Assembly (NCBI RefSeq): GCF_005222755.1 | Contig: NZ_STGD01000012.1 | Location: 124,001-188,000 of the forward strand | Source of the DNA: Roseomonas sp. HF4 | Lineage (GTDB): Bacteria; Pseudomonadota; Alphaproteobacteria; Acetobacterales; Acetobacteraceae | DNA: 64,000 nucleotides | Direction: 5' to 3' | Part shown: in pieces, positions 8,136 through 18,211 of the stretch | How positions within the stretch are numbered: position 1 is the first letter of the stretch | Layout: each line of letters begins with the position of its first letter | The notes under the pieces: model-generated | The model's input: the letters and a program-made list of their open reading frames with translations, nothing else | Databases searched by the model: none | Told to the model about the DNA's origin: nothing | Position numbers and translations under genes: made by a program

Positions 8136-9031
8136 CGGCCGGCTGGGCGGCCACGCGCCCGCGCGGCGCCGGGGGGCCGCTGCGGCTGATGGCGCGCATC
8201 GCCCTCGGGCTCGGCTGGCCGGTCGCGCAGGCGCTGCTGCATCCCATCACGCTGTTCTACCTCGCGACCTCCCCCGCGGCGCAGAAGCGCGCGGCGCGGC
8301 GCTACCTGGCGCGGGCGCTCGGGCGGAAGGCCGGGCGCCGCGACCTCTGGCGGCTCTATTTCTGCTTCGCGTCCACCATGCTCGACCGCGTGTTCCTGCT
8401 GACGGGGCGGAGCGCGGGCTACGAGGTCGCGATCGAGGGGCTCGACCTGCTGCGCGCCGCGGCCGAACGCGGGCAGGGGGTGGTGCTGCTCGGCGCACAC
8501 ATGGGGTCCTTCGAGGCGCTGCGGGCGGTGGGCGGCGCGGGCGCGCCGGTCGAGGTTCGGATGCTGATGCACACCGACAACGCCGGCGCGGCCGATGCGC
8601 TGTTCGACAGCCTGGATCCGGGGCGCGCCGCCGCGATCATCCCGCTCGGCCGGCCCGAGGCGATGCTGGCCGCGAGCGAGGTGATCGAGCGCGGCGGCGT
8701 CATCGGCCTGCTGGCCGACCGCGCGCCGCGCGGCGACCGGATGATGACGGTGCCCTTCCTCGGTGCCGAGGCGCCCTTCCCGGTCGGCCCCATCGCCGTC
8801 GCCGCGCTGCTGAAGGCGCCGGTGGTGCTGGGCTTCGGCCTCTGGCTCGGGCCGCGGCGCTACCTGCTGCGCTTCGAGCCCTTCGCCGCGCGGATCGATC
8901 TGCCGCGCGCCACGCGGCAGGCGGCGCTGCACGAGGCGCTGCTGCGCTACACCGACCGCGTCGCCGCGGTCTGCCGCGCGCACCCCTACAACTGGTTCAA
9001 CTTCTACGACTTCTGGCAGGAGGAGGAATGA
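8132..9031 (+). CDS. LpxL/HtrB-type lysophospholipid acyltransferase
   Basis: 299 residues. The acyltransferase HX4E motif is visible as GAHMGSFEAL, with a hydrophobic N-terminal anchor near residues 15-45 and the family C-terminal HPYNWFNFYDFW. Such enzymes transfer acyl chains from ACP to lipid A precursors, or to the lipid anchor in aryl-polyene pathways (ApeD-like). Translationally coupled to the preceding dehydratase by GTGA, which favours a specialised pathway rather than bulk lipid A assembly. A 16-base palindrome (9032-9047) follows the stop. Confidence 0.85.
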   Translation: MTAGWAATRPRGAGGPLRLMARIALGLGWPVAQALLHPITLFYLATSPAAQKRAARRYLARALGRKAGRRDLWRLYFCFASTMLDRVFLLTGRSAGYEVAIEGLDLLRAAAERGQGVVLLGAHMGSFEALRAVGGAGAPVEVRMLMHTDNAGAADALFDSLDPGRAAAIIPLGRPEAMLAASEVIERGGVIGLLADRAPRGDRMMTVPFLGAEAPFPVGPIAVAALLKAPVVLGFGLWLGPRRYLLRFEPFAARIDLPRATRQAALHEALLRYTDRVAAVCRAHPYNWFNFYDFWQEEE

Positions 9032-9182
9032 CGCCCGGTACCGGGCGGCGGGCGCCATTCGACGCCTCGGCCCTGCGGGCCGCAGGGCGGATCTTCGGCC
9101 GACGGGCATGGCATTCGTGCGCCGCGCATGACGGTGCTGGCCGGGCCTTACCGCCGCGCTTCCATCGCCCTACATCCCAGGC

Positions 9183-9584
9183 ATGGATGACGTGTTCGAC
9201 CGTCGCGGCGGCCGCGGCCAGGCGCGCAACGTGCTCGGCGGCACGCTGCTGCCCTGCTCGGTGGCACCGCTGACCGGCTTCTTCCGCGACGGCTGCTGCA
9301 ACACCGGGCCCGGCGATGGCGGGCTGCACGTGGTCTGCGCCGAGGTGACGGCCGAATTCCTGGCGTTCAGCAGGGCTGCCGGCAACGACCTATCGACGCC
9401 ACGGCCGGAATACGGCTTCGCGGGGCTGCAGCCGGGCGACCGCTGGTGCCTCTGCGCCGCGCGGTGGGAGGAGGCGCGCAGGGCCGGCGTCGCGCCGCCG
9501 GTGCTGCTGGAGGCGACACACGAGGCCGCGCTGCAGGTTGTCGGCGCCGACGACCTCGCCGCGCATGCGATCGACGCGGGCTGA
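9183..9584 (+). CDS. DUF2237 family protein
   Basis: 133 residues matching the DUF2237 pattern almost end to end: RNVLGGTLLPCS, GFFRDGCCNTG, VCAEVTAEFLAFS, GDRWCLCAARW and a final ATHEAALQVV. Several conserved cysteines are present (CS, CC, CLC). The biochemical role is unknown. It is monocistronic and convergent with the sensor kinase gene. A second ATG at 9187 is out of frame, so 9183 is kept. Confidence 0.9.
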   Translation: MDDVFDRRGGRGQARNVLGGTLLPCSVAPLTGFFRDGCCNTGPGDGGLHVVCAEVTAEFLAFSRAAGNDLSTPRPEYGFAGLQPGDRWCLCAARWEEARRAGVAPPVLLEATHEAALQVVGADDLAAHAIDAG

Positions 9585-9600
9585 CGGGTCTCGGGTCGCG

Positions 9601-11796
9601 CTAGGCCGCGGAGGCCGGCCGCGGCGGCCGTGACCGCTGCGCGGCCAGCCGCGTCAGCACGCCCTCCGAATCATAGGGCTTGCCGATCAGCTCGAACTCC
9701 TCCGCGCCGCCATGCTGCGCGAGCGCCTCGGCCGCATAGCCCGAGGCGAGCAGCACGCCGATCGAGGGCCGGAGCCGCCGTGCCTCCCGCGCCAGGTCGA
9801 ACCCGGTCATGCCGCCCGGCATCACCACGTCGCTGAACAGGATGTCGGCCTGTGCCCCTTCGCGCAGCAGTGCCAGCGCGGTCGGCCCGTCCGGCGCGGC
9901 CAACACGGCGTAGCCGGCATCCTGGAGCATGTCGACCGCGACCGCGCGCACGGCGGGCTCGTCCTCGACCACCAGCACGGTGCAGCCGACGCCCGCGTGC
10001 GGCGAAGCGGCGGGCGCCGGCGGCAGCGTGCCCGAGACCGGCGGCTCGACCGCCGAGCCGAGCGGCAGGTAGAGCGTGACCGTGGTGCCGCGCTTCTCGG
10101 CCGACTGGATCGCGACATGCCCGCCGATCTGGCGCACGAAGCCGAACACCTGCGACAGGCCGAGACCGGTGCCCTGGCCGCGCGCCTTGGTGGTGAAGAA
10201 AGGCTCGAAGGCGCGTTCGCGCACGGTGGGCGACATGCCTTCCCCGGTGTCGCGCATCTCGACCGCGACATAGGGGCCGGGCTGCGCCTCCGGGTTGCCG
10301 GCCAGCGCCTGTTCCTGCAGCCAGGCGCGGCGCGTGGCGATGCGCAGCACGCCGCCGCGCGGCATCGCGTCGCGCGCATTGACGGCAAGGTTGAGCAGCG
10401 CCGCCTCGAGCTGCACCGCATCCGCCCGGCAGGTCGGCAGCTTCTCGTCGAGCGCGAGCTCGACCTTCATCGTCTCGTCGAGTGCGCGGCGCAGCAGGGG
10501 CAGGAAGTCCCGCAGCAGCGCATTGGCGTCGAGGTTGGCGAGCGTCAGCGGCTGGCGCCGCGCGAAGGCGAGCAGGCTCGCGTTCAGACGGGCGCCGCGG
10601 TCGACCGCGGCCACCGCGGCGGCCAGCAGCCGCTTGGTCCGGTCATCGGCCTGCGGTCCGAGATGCCTCTCGAGAGAGCGGGCGGTGCCGAGAATGGCGG
10701 TCAGAAGGTTGTTGAAGTCGTGCGCGACGCCGCCGGTCAGGCGGCCGAGGCCTTCGAGCCGCTGCGCGTTGCGCAGGCTTTCCTCGGCGGCCTCACGGCG
10801 CGCGATCTCGGCACGGAGTTCCGCCGCATTGGCCTCGAGCCGCATGAGCGTCTCGGCGTCGCGGCGGTCGGACCGCCACACGCGCAGCGCGACCACCAGG
10901 ATGCCGACGCCGATCGGCAGCGTGAGGCCGAGGTTGAGCAGCATGCCGGGCAGCCATCCGGCATCGGCCAGCGACATCGGCGCGGCGACGACAAGATGGA
11001 CCGGATGCGCGCCGAGCCGCTGCCAGGCCACGATCTGCGGCGCGCCCCGGCGGAACGGGTCGGCAACCAGCGTCCCGCCCGCCGCGCCGGGCAGCGCGGC
11101 CATGAGCGGGCCGTCCGCCGGCAGCGTCGGGGCGACGCTCTCCCCCTCGCCGGCGTGCAGCAGCACGGCCCCGTCCTGGCGCAGCAGGGCGATGCGCGCG
11201 CCGTCCAGCGCATGACCGCGCGGCGTGGCGAGCATCGCCGCCGGGTCCAGTGCCGCGACCAGCGCGCCCTCGACCGGCCGGCCGGCCGCGGTTCGGCCGC
11301 GCAGCACCAGCAAGGCCGCTGAGGGACCGACCACATCGGCCGGGACGGCGTCGAAGGCGGCCTCATGCGCCCCCTCCCGCAGGGCCCTGAGGGCGCCGAG
11401 GCCGGCGAGGTCCTCCCCGCCCCCGGGCTCGGCCGGCGCGGCGAGGGCGACACGGCCGTCGGGCCGCAGCAGTAGGAGCGCGACGAGCCCCGGCGTTGCC
11501 TGCACGATGCGGCGGAATTCGCCCTGCAGCGCGCCCCGGCGTGCCTGGAGCTGCGCCCAGGACAACGGACCGGTCAGGTCCTCTGCGCGGTCGAGCGCGC
11601 CGAGCGCGGCCTGGATGGCGAGGCGCGCCGGCTCGGCCGCGCGTGCGGCGGCCAGTTCGGCCGCGCGCGACGCGCCTTCCCGCCGGTGGCCTCGGTCATG
11701 CAGGGTCAGGACAAGCAGGAGCAGTGCCGGCAGCAGCACCGCTGCTGCAAGCACCATGATCGTGACGATCCGGGCCGGGCCGGCGGCTCTTGTCAT
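9601..11796 (-). CDS. Hybrid sensor histidine kinase with C-terminal receiver
   Basis: About 731 residues: a membrane helix near residues 11-35, an extracytoplasmic sensor region of about 240 residues, a second helix near 282-306, a short coiled coil, the phosphoacceptor GGVAHDFNN (His about 359), an ATPase domain (NARDAMP, DTGEGM, GTGLGLS) and a receiver with LFSDVVMPGG. This is the typical layout of soluble-ligand sensing HWE-unlike hybrid kinases of alphaproteobacteria. No partner regulator is adjacent. ATG 11796 was chosen over a GTG six codons upstream; neither has a clear ribosome binding site. Confidence 0.9.
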   Translation of the reverse strand: MTRAAGPARIVTIMVLAAAVLLPALLLLVLTLHDRGHRREGASRAAELAAARAAEPARLAIQAALGALDRAEDLTGPLSWAQLQARRGALQGEFRRIVQATPGLVALLLLRPDGRVALAAPAEPGGGEDLAGLGALRALREGAHEAAFDAVPADVVGPSAALLVLRGRTAAGRPVEGALVAALDPAAMLATPRGHALDGARIALLRQDGAVLLHAGEGESVAPTLPADGPLMAALPGAAGGTLVADPFRRGAPQIVAWQRLGAHPVHLVVAAPMSLADAGWLPGMLLNLGLTLPIGVGILVVALRVWRSDRRDAETLMRLEANAAELRAEIARREAAEESLRNAQRLEGLGRLTGGVAHDFNNLLTAILGTARSLERHLGPQADDRTKRLLAAAVAAVDRGARLNASLLAFARRQPLTLANLDANALLRDFLPLLRRALDETMKVELALDEKLPTCRADAVQLEAALLNLAVNARDAMPRGGVLRIATRRAWLQEQALAGNPEAQPGPYVAVEMRDTGEGMSPTVRERAFEPFFTTKARGQGTGLGLSQVFGFVRQIGGHVAIQSAEKRGTTVTLYLPLGSAVEPPVSGTLPPAPAASPHAGVGCTVLVVEDEPAVRAVAVDMLQDAGYAVLAAPDGPTALALLREGAQADILFSDVVMPGGMTGFDLAREARRLRPSIGVLLASGYAAEALAQHGGAEEFELIGKPYDSEGVLTRLAAQRSRPPRPASAA

Positions 11797-11874
11797 CGGG
11801 TACCGGTGGTACACGGTCGGCGCGGCGAAGTCATGGCCGCGCGCGGAGGGGACGGGGCCGGCGCCCGCGCCACG

Positions 11875-13092
11875 CTATTCCGCCGGGGAGGCGGCTGCCA
11901 TCCGCCGCCGCCGCCCGAGCCGCCATTCCTGCGCCAGCGCCATCACCGCCGTCAGCAGCATGAAGGATGCGGCGGCGAAGAAGATCAGCCGCGGTTCCCC
12001 GGAATCGATCAGCCAGCCGAACAGCGGGGGCCCCACCATGCCGCCGAGGTTGAAGCCGGTCGAGACGATGCCGAACACGGCCCCCGCCTGGCCCGGCGGT
12101 GCCGCGGCACGCACCAGCATGTCGCGCGACGGCATGATCATGCCCGACAGGAACCCCGCCGCGGCCATGACGGGCGCCAGCAGCAGCCCGCCCACCGCGC
12201 CGCTGCCCACCAGCAGCACCAGCCCGGCGGCCGAGCCGAACCCGAAGGCGGCAACCAGGCCGTGGTGCTTCGTCCGGTCGGCGACGATGCCGCCGAACAG
12301 GACGCCACCGGCCGAGGCGAACAGGAAGGCGGTCAGCGCCACGTTCGCCATGGTCAGGCTGAGCCCCTGCCCATCGACCCAGGCGGCGACCGAGAAATTC
12401 TGGATGCCGCCATTCGACAGCGCGAGCGTCACGAAGAACAGCGTCATCGCCAGCACGGCTGGGGAGAGCACGCGCGCAGGCGCGGCGCCCGCGGCCGCCT
12501 TGGCGCTGGTCGGCTTCGGCACCGCCTCCGGCGCGCGGGCCAGCAGCAGCGGGATGGCGGCGATCGGCCCGATGGCACCGGCCGCGACCAGCGCCGCCGA
12601 CATCCCGAAGGCCGCCGCCATGCCGAGCACGAAGGCCGGCGCGATCGCACCCCCGAGGAAGCCCGCGAAGGTGTGGATCGAGAAGGCACGGCCCACGCGC
12701 TGCTCCCCGATCGAGGCGCCGAGGATGGCGTAGTCCGCCGGGTGGTAGACGCTGTTCGCGAGCCCTGCGAGCGCCGCCGCCGCCAGCAGCCAGGTGTAGC
12801 CACCCGTGAGGCCGAGCAGGATGAAGGCCGAGCCGCCCAGCGTCAGCGCCGCCGCCAGCATCCGCCGCGGCCCCATCCGGTCGACCACGAAGCCCATCGG
12901 CGCCTGGGTGAAGAAGGAGACGACGTTGAACACCGTCAGCGCGAGCGCGAGCTCGACATAGGACACGCCCAGTTCCTCGCGCAGCAGCGGGAACAGCGGC
13001 GGCAGAACCAGGTAGTGGACGTGGCTGACGAAATGCGCGGCGCAGACCTGCGCCAGGGTGCGCTTCTCCGAGGGGGTCCAGCCGGCGGCCAT
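11875..13092 (-). CDS. MFS transporter
   Basis: 405 residues with about 12 hydrophobic segments. The MFS loop signature is visible as [13 protein letters not shown] after helix 2, and a long internal loop near 195-215 splits the two halves. It resembles sugar/drug-type carriers with no recognisable substrate. A large frame running on to 14358 is only a shadow of polA. The ATG lies 2 bases after the polA stop, so it is probably translated from the same transcript. Confidence 0.85.
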   Translation of the reverse strand: MAAGWTPSEKRTLAQVCAAHFVSHVHYLVLPPLFPLLREELGVSYVELALALTVFNVVSFFTQAPMGFVVDRMGPRRMLAAALTLGGSAFILLGLTGGYTWLLAAAALAGLANSVYHPADYAILGASIGEQRVGRAFSIHTFAGFLGGAIAPAFVLGMAAAFGMSAALVAAGAIGPIAAIPLLLARAPEAVPKPTSAKAAAGAAPARVLSPAVLAMTLFFVTLALSNGGIQNFSVAAWVDGQGLSLTMANVALTAFLFASAGGVLFGGIVADRTKHHGLVAAFGFGSAAGLVLLVGSGAVGGLLLAPVMAAAGFLSGMIMPSRDMLVRAAAPPGQAGAVFGIVSTGFNLGGMVGPPLFGWLIDSGEPRLIFFAAASFMLLTAVMALAQEWRLGRRRRMAAASPAE

Positions 13093-13094
13093 GG

Positions 13095-15980
13095 TCAGTG
13101 CGCCTCCGCCCAGGAATGGCCGGTGCCGACCTCGACCGACAGCGGCACGCGCAGCGTCGCGACCGATTCCATGATGTCCTTCACGAGCGCGGCGGTGGGC
13201 TCGACCTCGGCCTCGGGCACCTCGAACACCAGTTCGTCGTGCACCTGCAGCAGCATGCGCGCCTTGAGCCCGGCCTGCTCCAGCGCGCGCGGCAGGCGCA
13301 CCATGGCGCGCTTGATGATCTCGGCCGCGCCGCCCTGGAAGGGGGCGTTGATGGCCGCGCGTTCCGCACCCGCGCGGCGCACCGGGTCCTTGGTCGCGAT
13401 GTCGGGGATCCAGAGCTTGCGGCCGAAGGGCGTGCGGACGAAGCCGTGCATCCGCGCTTCCTCCTTCAGCCGCTCCATCTCCTGCCGGATGCCGGGGTAT
13501 TGCGCGAAATAGGCGTCGATGATGGCGCGCCCCTCGGCCGGCGGGATGCCGAGGCGCGAGGCGAGCCCGAAGGCCGACATGCCGTAGATGATGCCGAAGT
13601 TGATCGTCTTGGCGCGGCGGCGCGCCTCCTTGTCCACCTTGCCCTTCTCCAGGTGGAAGATTTCCGCCGCAGTGCGCGCGTGGATGTCCTCGCCCTGCTC
13701 GAAGGCCTCGCGCAGCGTCGGCACCTCGGCCAGGTGCGCGAGCAGGCGCAGCTCGATCTGCGAATAGTCGGCGGCGAGCAGCACGTGCCCTGGCTCGGCC
13801 ACGAAGGCGCGGCGGATGCGCAGCCCTTCTTCCGTCCGGATCGGGATGTTCTGGAGGTTCGGGTCGTTGGAGGACAGACGCCCCGTGCTGGTCCCGGCCA
13901 TGCCGTAGGAGGTGTGCACGCGCCGGTCCACGGGGTCGATCTGCGCCGCCAGCGCCTCGACATAGGTGGATTTCAGCTTGGCGAGCTGCCGCCAGTCGAG
14001 CACGCGTGCGGCGAGCTCCACGCCCTGCGCGGACAGGTCCTCGAGCACCGCGGCGTCGGTCGAATAGGCGCCGGTCTTGCCCTTGCGCCCACCGGAGAGC
14101 TTCATCTCGTCGAACAGGATCTCGCCCAGCTGCTTGGGCGAGCCGACGTTGAACTCGCGCCCTGCCAGCTTGTGGATCGCCTTCTCCAGCACCGCCAGGC
14201 GCTGGGCGAAATCCTCGCCGATGCGGGCGAGCTCGGCGCCGTCCACCTTGATGCCGGCGGCCTCCATGTCGCGCAGGACGGCGATCATGCGGCGCTCGAC
14301 CTGTTCGTAGAGCGCGAGCGCGCCGTCCTCCCGCAGCCGCGGCCGCAGCAGCAGCCACAGGCGCAGCGTCACGTCGGCATCCTCGGCGGCGTAGGCGGTG
14401 GCCTTGTCGAGCGCGACCTGGCCGAAGGGGATGCGCGCGCGGCCGGTGCCGGTCACCTCGTCGAACTTGATCGGCGCGTGGTTGAGATGGAGGACGCTGA
14501 GCTCGTCCATCCCCTGCCCGTGCTTCCCCGCCGCCATGGCGTAGGAGATCATCATGGTGTCGTCGACCGGGGCGATGGTGGCGAAGCCGCCATTCTCATC
14601 GCGCGCCAGCACCTCGAGATCGTATTTCGCGTGCTGGAACACCTTCAGCACCGTGGGGTCTTCCAGCAGCGGGCGCAGCAGGGCGAAGGCGCGCTCGGCG
14701 GCGATCTGCGCCGGCGCCGGCTCGGACAGCATGTCGCCGTCGCGGCCGTGGCGGATCGGCACGTAGCAGGCGCGCCCCGGCGCGGTGGCGAGGGAAAAGC
14801 CGACCATCCGCGCGCGCCGCGCATCGAGGCTGTCGGTCTCGGTGTCCAGGCCGACGACGCCGGCCTCCTGCGCCGCGGCGACCCAGCGCGCCAGCGCGTC
14901 CTCCGTCGTGACGCAGTCGTAGCCGGCGAAGGGCGCGGAGAGGTCCGGCGCCGCGGGCCCCGCGGTCGGCGCGTGCTTCAGCGCGACGGGCGGCGCGCCG
15001 CGGCGGGGCGGCTCGTGGCCCTCCCCCAGCTTGCCCATGCGCGCGAGGATGGAGCGGAAGCCCATGGCGCGCAGGAAGCCTTCGAGCTTGTGGTCGCCGG
15101 GCGGCTTCGCCTGCATGTCCTCGATCGGGCAGGGCATCGGCGCGTTCTCGTCGAGCTGCACGAGGCGCTTCGAGATGCGCGCCTTCCCGGCGTTCTCGAT
15201 CAGCGCCTCCCGCCGCTTGGGCTGCTTGATCTTCTCCGCATTGGCCAGCAGCGTCTCGAGGTCGCCGTATTCGTTGATCAGCTGCGCCGCGGTCTTGATG
15301 CCGATGCCTGGCACGCCCGGCACGTTGTCGGTGGAATCGCCCGCCAGGGCCTGCACCTCGACCACCTTGTCGGGCGGCACGCCGAACTTCTCCAGCACCT
15401 CCGCCTCACGGATCGGTTTCTGCTTGATCGGGTCGAGCAGCTGCACGCCCGGCCGCACCAGCTGCATCAGGTCCTTGTCGGACGAGACGATGGTGACATG
15501 CCCGCCATCGGCCACGAACGCCTTGGCATAGGCGGCGATCAGGTCGTCCGCCTCGAAGCCTTCCTGCTCGACATGGCAGACGCCGAGCGCATCCGTCGCA
15601 TCGCGGATCAGCGCGAATTGCGGGACGAGGTCCTCGGGTGGATCGGGGCGGTGCGCCTTGTAGTCGGGGTAGATGTCGTTGCGGAAGTTGATGCGCGCGG
15701 CGTCGAACACCACGGCGATATGCGTCCCGGCATGGCGCGTGAGGAACTGCGCCAGCAGGTTGGTGAAGCCGAACACCGCGTTGACCGGCACGCCTTCCGG
15801 GTTGGTCATCGGCGGCAGGGCATGGAAGGCGCGGAAGATGTAGCCGGAGCCGTCCACCAGGATCAGGTGGCGCTCGCCGGGCTTCACCGCGGGCAGGGCT
15901 TCCGATGCGGCGGCGGCCTCCGCCATCGCGCTGCCCCGTGGCCGGCCGGCCTCCGGGGCCTTCGCGTCGTCAGTGTCCAT
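13095..15980 (-). CDS. polA: DNA polymerase I
   Basis: 961 residues with all three domains. The 5' nuclease (about 35-320) begins [14 protein letters not shown]. The 3'-5' proofreading domain keeps its acidic residues in [14 protein letters not shown] and AEDADVT, so it should be active, unlike in many bacterial polA genes. The polymerase domain has motif A DYSQIELR, motif [15 protein letters not shown] and motif C VHDELVFE. It functions in Okazaki fragment maturation and repair. It overlaps the upstream zinc-finger gene by 11 bases and is followed after 2 bases by an MFS gene. Confidence 0.98.
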   Translation of the reverse strand: MDTDDAKAPEAGRPRGSAMAEAAAASEALPAVKPGERHLILVDGSGYIFRAFHALPPMTNPEGVPVNAVFGFTNLLAQFLTRHAGTHIAVVFDAARINFRNDIYPDYKAHRPDPPEDLVPQFALIRDATDALGVCHVEQEGFEADDLIAAYAKAFVADGGHVTIVSSDKDLMQLVRPGVQLLDPIKQKPIREAEVLEKFGVPPDKVVEVQALAGDSTDNVPGVPGIGIKTAAQLINEYGDLETLLANAEKIKQPKRREALIENAGKARISKRLVQLDENAPMPCPIEDMQAKPPGDHKLEGFLRAMGFRSILARMGKLGEGHEPPRRGAPPVALKHAPTAGPAAPDLSAPFAGYDCVTTEDALARWVAAAQEAGVVGLDTETDSLDARRARMVGFSLATAPGRACYVPIRHGRDGDMLSEPAPAQIAAERAFALLRPLLEDPTVLKVFQHAKYDLEVLARDENGGFATIAPVDDTMMISYAMAAGKHGQGMDELSVLHLNHAPIKFDEVTGTGRARIPFGQVALDKATAYAAEDADVTLRLWLLLRPRLREDGALALYEQVERRMIAVLRDMEAAGIKVDGAELARIGEDFAQRLAVLEKAIHKLAGREFNVGSPKQLGEILFDEMKLSGGRKGKTGAYSTDAAVLEDLSAQGVELAARVLDWRQLAKLKSTYVEALAAQIDPVDRRVHTSYGMAGTSTGRLSSNDPNLQNIPIRTEEGLRIRRAFVAEPGHVLLAADYSQIELRLLAHLAEVPTLREAFEQGEDIHARTAAEIFHLEKGKVDKEARRRAKTINFGIIYGMSAFGLASRLGIPPAEGRAIIDAYFAQYPGIRQEMERLKEEARMHGFVRTPFGRKLWIPDIATKDPVRRAGAERAAINAPFQGGAAEIIKRAMVRLPRALEQAGLKARMLLQVHDELVFEVPEAEVEPTAALVKDIMESVATLRVPLSVEVGTGHSWAEAH

Positions 15981-16197
15981 GGTCCTCGCCTGCGCCCTCG
16001 GCGAGGACGTAGGTGATGGAGCAATAGGGGCAAGTGACCTCGCGGTCCTCGATGTGCAGCCAGATGCGCGGATGGCCGAGGCCGGACGCCGCCTCCCCGT
16101 CGCAGGGGATGTTGCGGGCCGTGGCCTCGATCCGCTGGTCCGGCGTCACGCCGTCCACTGGCTTCGGGGCGTATCCGGTCATCTGGGGGTCGCGCAT
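15970..16197 (-). CDS. Zinc-finger (zf-CHCC) domain protein
   Basis: 75 residues with a single CHCC zinc-finger domain: IPCDGE, then GHPRIWLHI, then CPYC near the C terminus, giving the C-H-C-C ligand set. The domain is shared with the NDUFS6 subunit of complex I, but free-standing bacterial copies are common and uncharacterised. A GAGGAG sequence lies upstream of the ATG at 16197. It is the first gene of the minus-strand group leading into polA. Confidence 0.88.
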   Translation of the reverse strand: MRDPQMTGYAPKPVDGVTPDQRIEATARNIPCDGEAASGLGHPRIWLHIEDREVTCPYCSITYVLAEGAGEDHGH

Positions 16198-16400
16198 CGA
16201 GTCTTCGCTCCTCAGGCTGCAGCATAGTCGCGGCCGGCGTGGCGGGCCAGTGCGGGGGCGGGTACCATATTCGCGCATGATGGACAGGAATGCGCGCTGC
16301 AGGCAGGTCGAAGGCCGGGGGGATGGAAACGACCCTGCGCGGCGCATCGCCGCCAGCGATGCGCCGCGCCGTCCACCGGAGGGCCAGCCCGCACCCTTGT

Positions 16401-16480
16401 CCGGCACCAGGCGCCCCACCCCCCCGGACCTGCGCCCGGTGCGAGGGGGATCGGGGGAGGTTCTCCTCCCCCGCCGTTTC
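16401..16480. repeat. Intergenic hairpin repeat, family A copy 2
   Basis: GGGGGAGG and CCTCCCCC form a perfect 8-base stem at 16453-16472 with a TTCT loop, preceded by a GGCACCAGGCGCC-like string as in the copy at 4777. It overlaps the assumed 5' end of the following hydrolase gene, making that start uncertain. Confidence 0.6.
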
Positions 16481-17440
16481 TTCCTGCCGGCGCTCGCGCT
16501 CTCCGCCTGCGCTCCCGCCCGTGCGCCGATGGGCCCGCCCGTCACCGCGCCCATCGTCACGGACGATGCCCTCGTGATGGCGGATGGCATGCGCCTGCCG
16601 CTTCATGGCTGGCTGCCGCCGAGCCCGCCGCGCGCCGTCGTGCTCGGCCTGCACGGCATGAACGAGCACGCCCGCGCCTTCGCGGAGGACGCCGCGCCCT
16701 GGTTCACGCGCGACGGCGTTGCCCTTTACGCCTACGACCAGCGCGGCTTCGGCGCGACGGCGAACCGCGGCATCTGGGCGGGCCACGAGACGCTGGCCGC
16801 CGACGCGGCCGAGGCCGCGCGCCTGGTGCGCGCGCGCCACCCCGGCCTGCCGCTGGTCATGATGGGGGAAAGCATGGGCGGTGCCGTGCTGCTGGTGGCC
16901 GGCGCCTCGGCCGGCCCGCCGCCGGCGGATGGCTACGTGCTGCTGGCGCCGGCGGTGGTCGGGCGCGCGGCCCTCGGCTGGCTCGCGCGCAACATGCTCG
17001 ACGCGCTGGTGGCGGTGGTGCCGATGATGGGCTTCGAGAACACCGGACCGGGCTTCCAGCCGACCGACAATATCGTGGCGTGGCGGCGCTGGTCGCGCGA
17101 CCCGCTGCTGATCCGCAACACGCGCATCGATGCGCTGGCCGGGCTGGTGGACCTGATGGACGCGGCGGTGGCGGCGGCGCCGCGCTTCCGCGCGCCGGCA
17201 CTGCTGCTCTATGGCGGGCAGGACCGGCTGGTGCCGCCCCGGCCGACGCGCGCGCTGCTGGCATCCTTGCCCGACCCCGCGCGGCAGCGCGCCGGGTATT
17301 ACGAACAGGGCTGGCACATGCTGCTGCGCGACCGGCAGGGGGAGGTGGTGGCGCGCGACGTCGCCGCCTGGGCGCTGGACCCCGGCGCGCCGCTGCCCTC
17401 CGGCGCCGAGGCCGCGGCGCGCGCCTGGCTCGTGGCGTGA
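16439..17440 (+). CDS. Alpha/beta hydrolase (monoacylglycerol lipase/lysophospholipase type), probable lipoprotein
   Basis: About 333 residues. The hydrolase core shows the oxyanion region LGLHGMNEH, YDQRGFG, the nucleophile elbow MGESMGG and the late acid/His segments YGGQDRLVPP and EQGWHML, as in monoacylglycerol lipases (serine hydrolase_4). Near the N terminus RRFFLPALALSAC reads as a lipoprotein signal with its lipobox cysteine. The start is unclear: GTG 16439 is the nearest upstream in-frame codon, but it lies in a repeat. An ATG at 16277 would make the whole repeat coding. Coupled to the next gene by GTGA. Confidence 0.8.
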   Translation: MRGGSGEVLLPRRFFLPALALSACAPARAPMGPPVTAPIVTDDALVMADGMRLPLHGWLPPSPPRAVVLGLHGMNEHARAFAEDAAPWFTRDGVALYAYDQRGFGATANRGIWAGHETLAADAAEAARLVRARHPGLPLVMMGESMGGAVLLVAGASAGPPPADGYVLLAPAVVGRAALGWLARNMLDALVAVVPMMGFENTGPGFQPTDNIVAWRRWSRDPLLIRNTRIDALAGLVDLMDAAVAAAPRFRAPALLLYGGQDRLVPPRPTRALLASLPDPARQRAGYYEQGWHMLLRDRQGEVVARDVAAWALDPGAPLPSGAEAAARAWLVA

Positions 17441-18096
17441 CGGGGCGGCTCCCGCCCTTCCTCGGCCATGACGGCGCGATCACCCTGGTGGCGGCGCTGT
17501 TCGCGGCGGCGTTGTCGCTCGGCCTCGCGCCGCTCGTGGCCGCGGTGGCGGTGCGGCGGATGGCGGCGGGCGCGGCGACGCTGCCGGCGCGCCCGCCGGC
17601 GCGCATCCTGGTGCTGGGGCACAGGCTGGACGGCCGGGCGCCCTCGGCCGCCTTCGTCGCGCGGCTGGCGCGGGCGAAGGCGCTCGCCGGCGGTTTCCCG
17701 GCCGCACGGATCGTCCTGCTGGGCGGTGCCGCGCGGCCGGGCGCGCCGGTGGAGGCCGAGATCGGCCGCGCCTGGCTCGCCGCGCGCGGCATCGACCCTG
17801 CACGGATCGAGGCCGAGACGCGCTCCCGCCACACGCTCGAGAACCTGGCCAACCACCGCGGCATCGGCCATCCGCCGGGCCCGGAGGCGCTCGTGACGAG
17901 CCGCCTGCACCTGCACCGCGCGCTGCTGATGGCGCGCGGCCTCGGCCTCTCGCCGGACCCCGTCGCGGCCGAGGACGCGCTGCGGCCGGACCTGCCGCGC
18001 CTCGTCCTCGAGGGGTTCCTGGTGCACTGGTACCTGACCGGAAGGTTCCTTGCGCGCATCCTTCGCCGCCGTCCCTGGCTCGCGCGGATCGGTTGA
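17437..18096 (+). CDS. YdcF/DUF218 family protein
   Basis: 219 residues. A membrane helix at about 12-38 is followed by a DUF218 domain: ILVLGHRL, ARIVLLGGAA, a conserved ETRSRHTLENL segment and LVTSRLHLHRAL. DUF218 proteins (SanA, YdcF, ElyC) are linked to envelope functions. The GTG start overlaps the hydrolase stop, so both are probably made together at the inner membrane or periplasm. Confidence 0.85.
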   Translation: MTGRLPPFLGHDGAITLVAALFAAALSLGLAPLVAAVAVRRMAAGAATLPARPPARILVLGHRLDGRAPSAAFVARLARAKALAGGFPAARIVLLGGAARPGAPVEAEIGRAWLAARGIDPARIEAETRSRHTLENLANHRGIGHPPGPEALVTSRLHLHRALLMARGLGLSPDPVAAEDALRPDLPRLVLEGFLVHWYLTGRFLARILRRRPWLARIG

Positions 18097-18211
18097 CCTT
18101 CCGCAAGATGCGCCGGTGCGCGTGCGGCTAGATGCTTTGCTGCCCGGCGATCCGCGAAGGCGGCATGCGGGGCGCGAGCCGCCGCCCGCGGCGTGAGGGA
18201 GAGAGACCTCG

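Noticed and set aside
9032-9047. 16-base palindrome CGCCCGGT/ACCGGGCG as terminator
   Set aside because: Almost no loop is left and there is no T-run; it could equally be a chance restriction-site-like palindrome.
13098-16016. A 972-codon open frame opposite polA
   Set aside because: Antisense shadow of a certain gene; no recognisable motifs.
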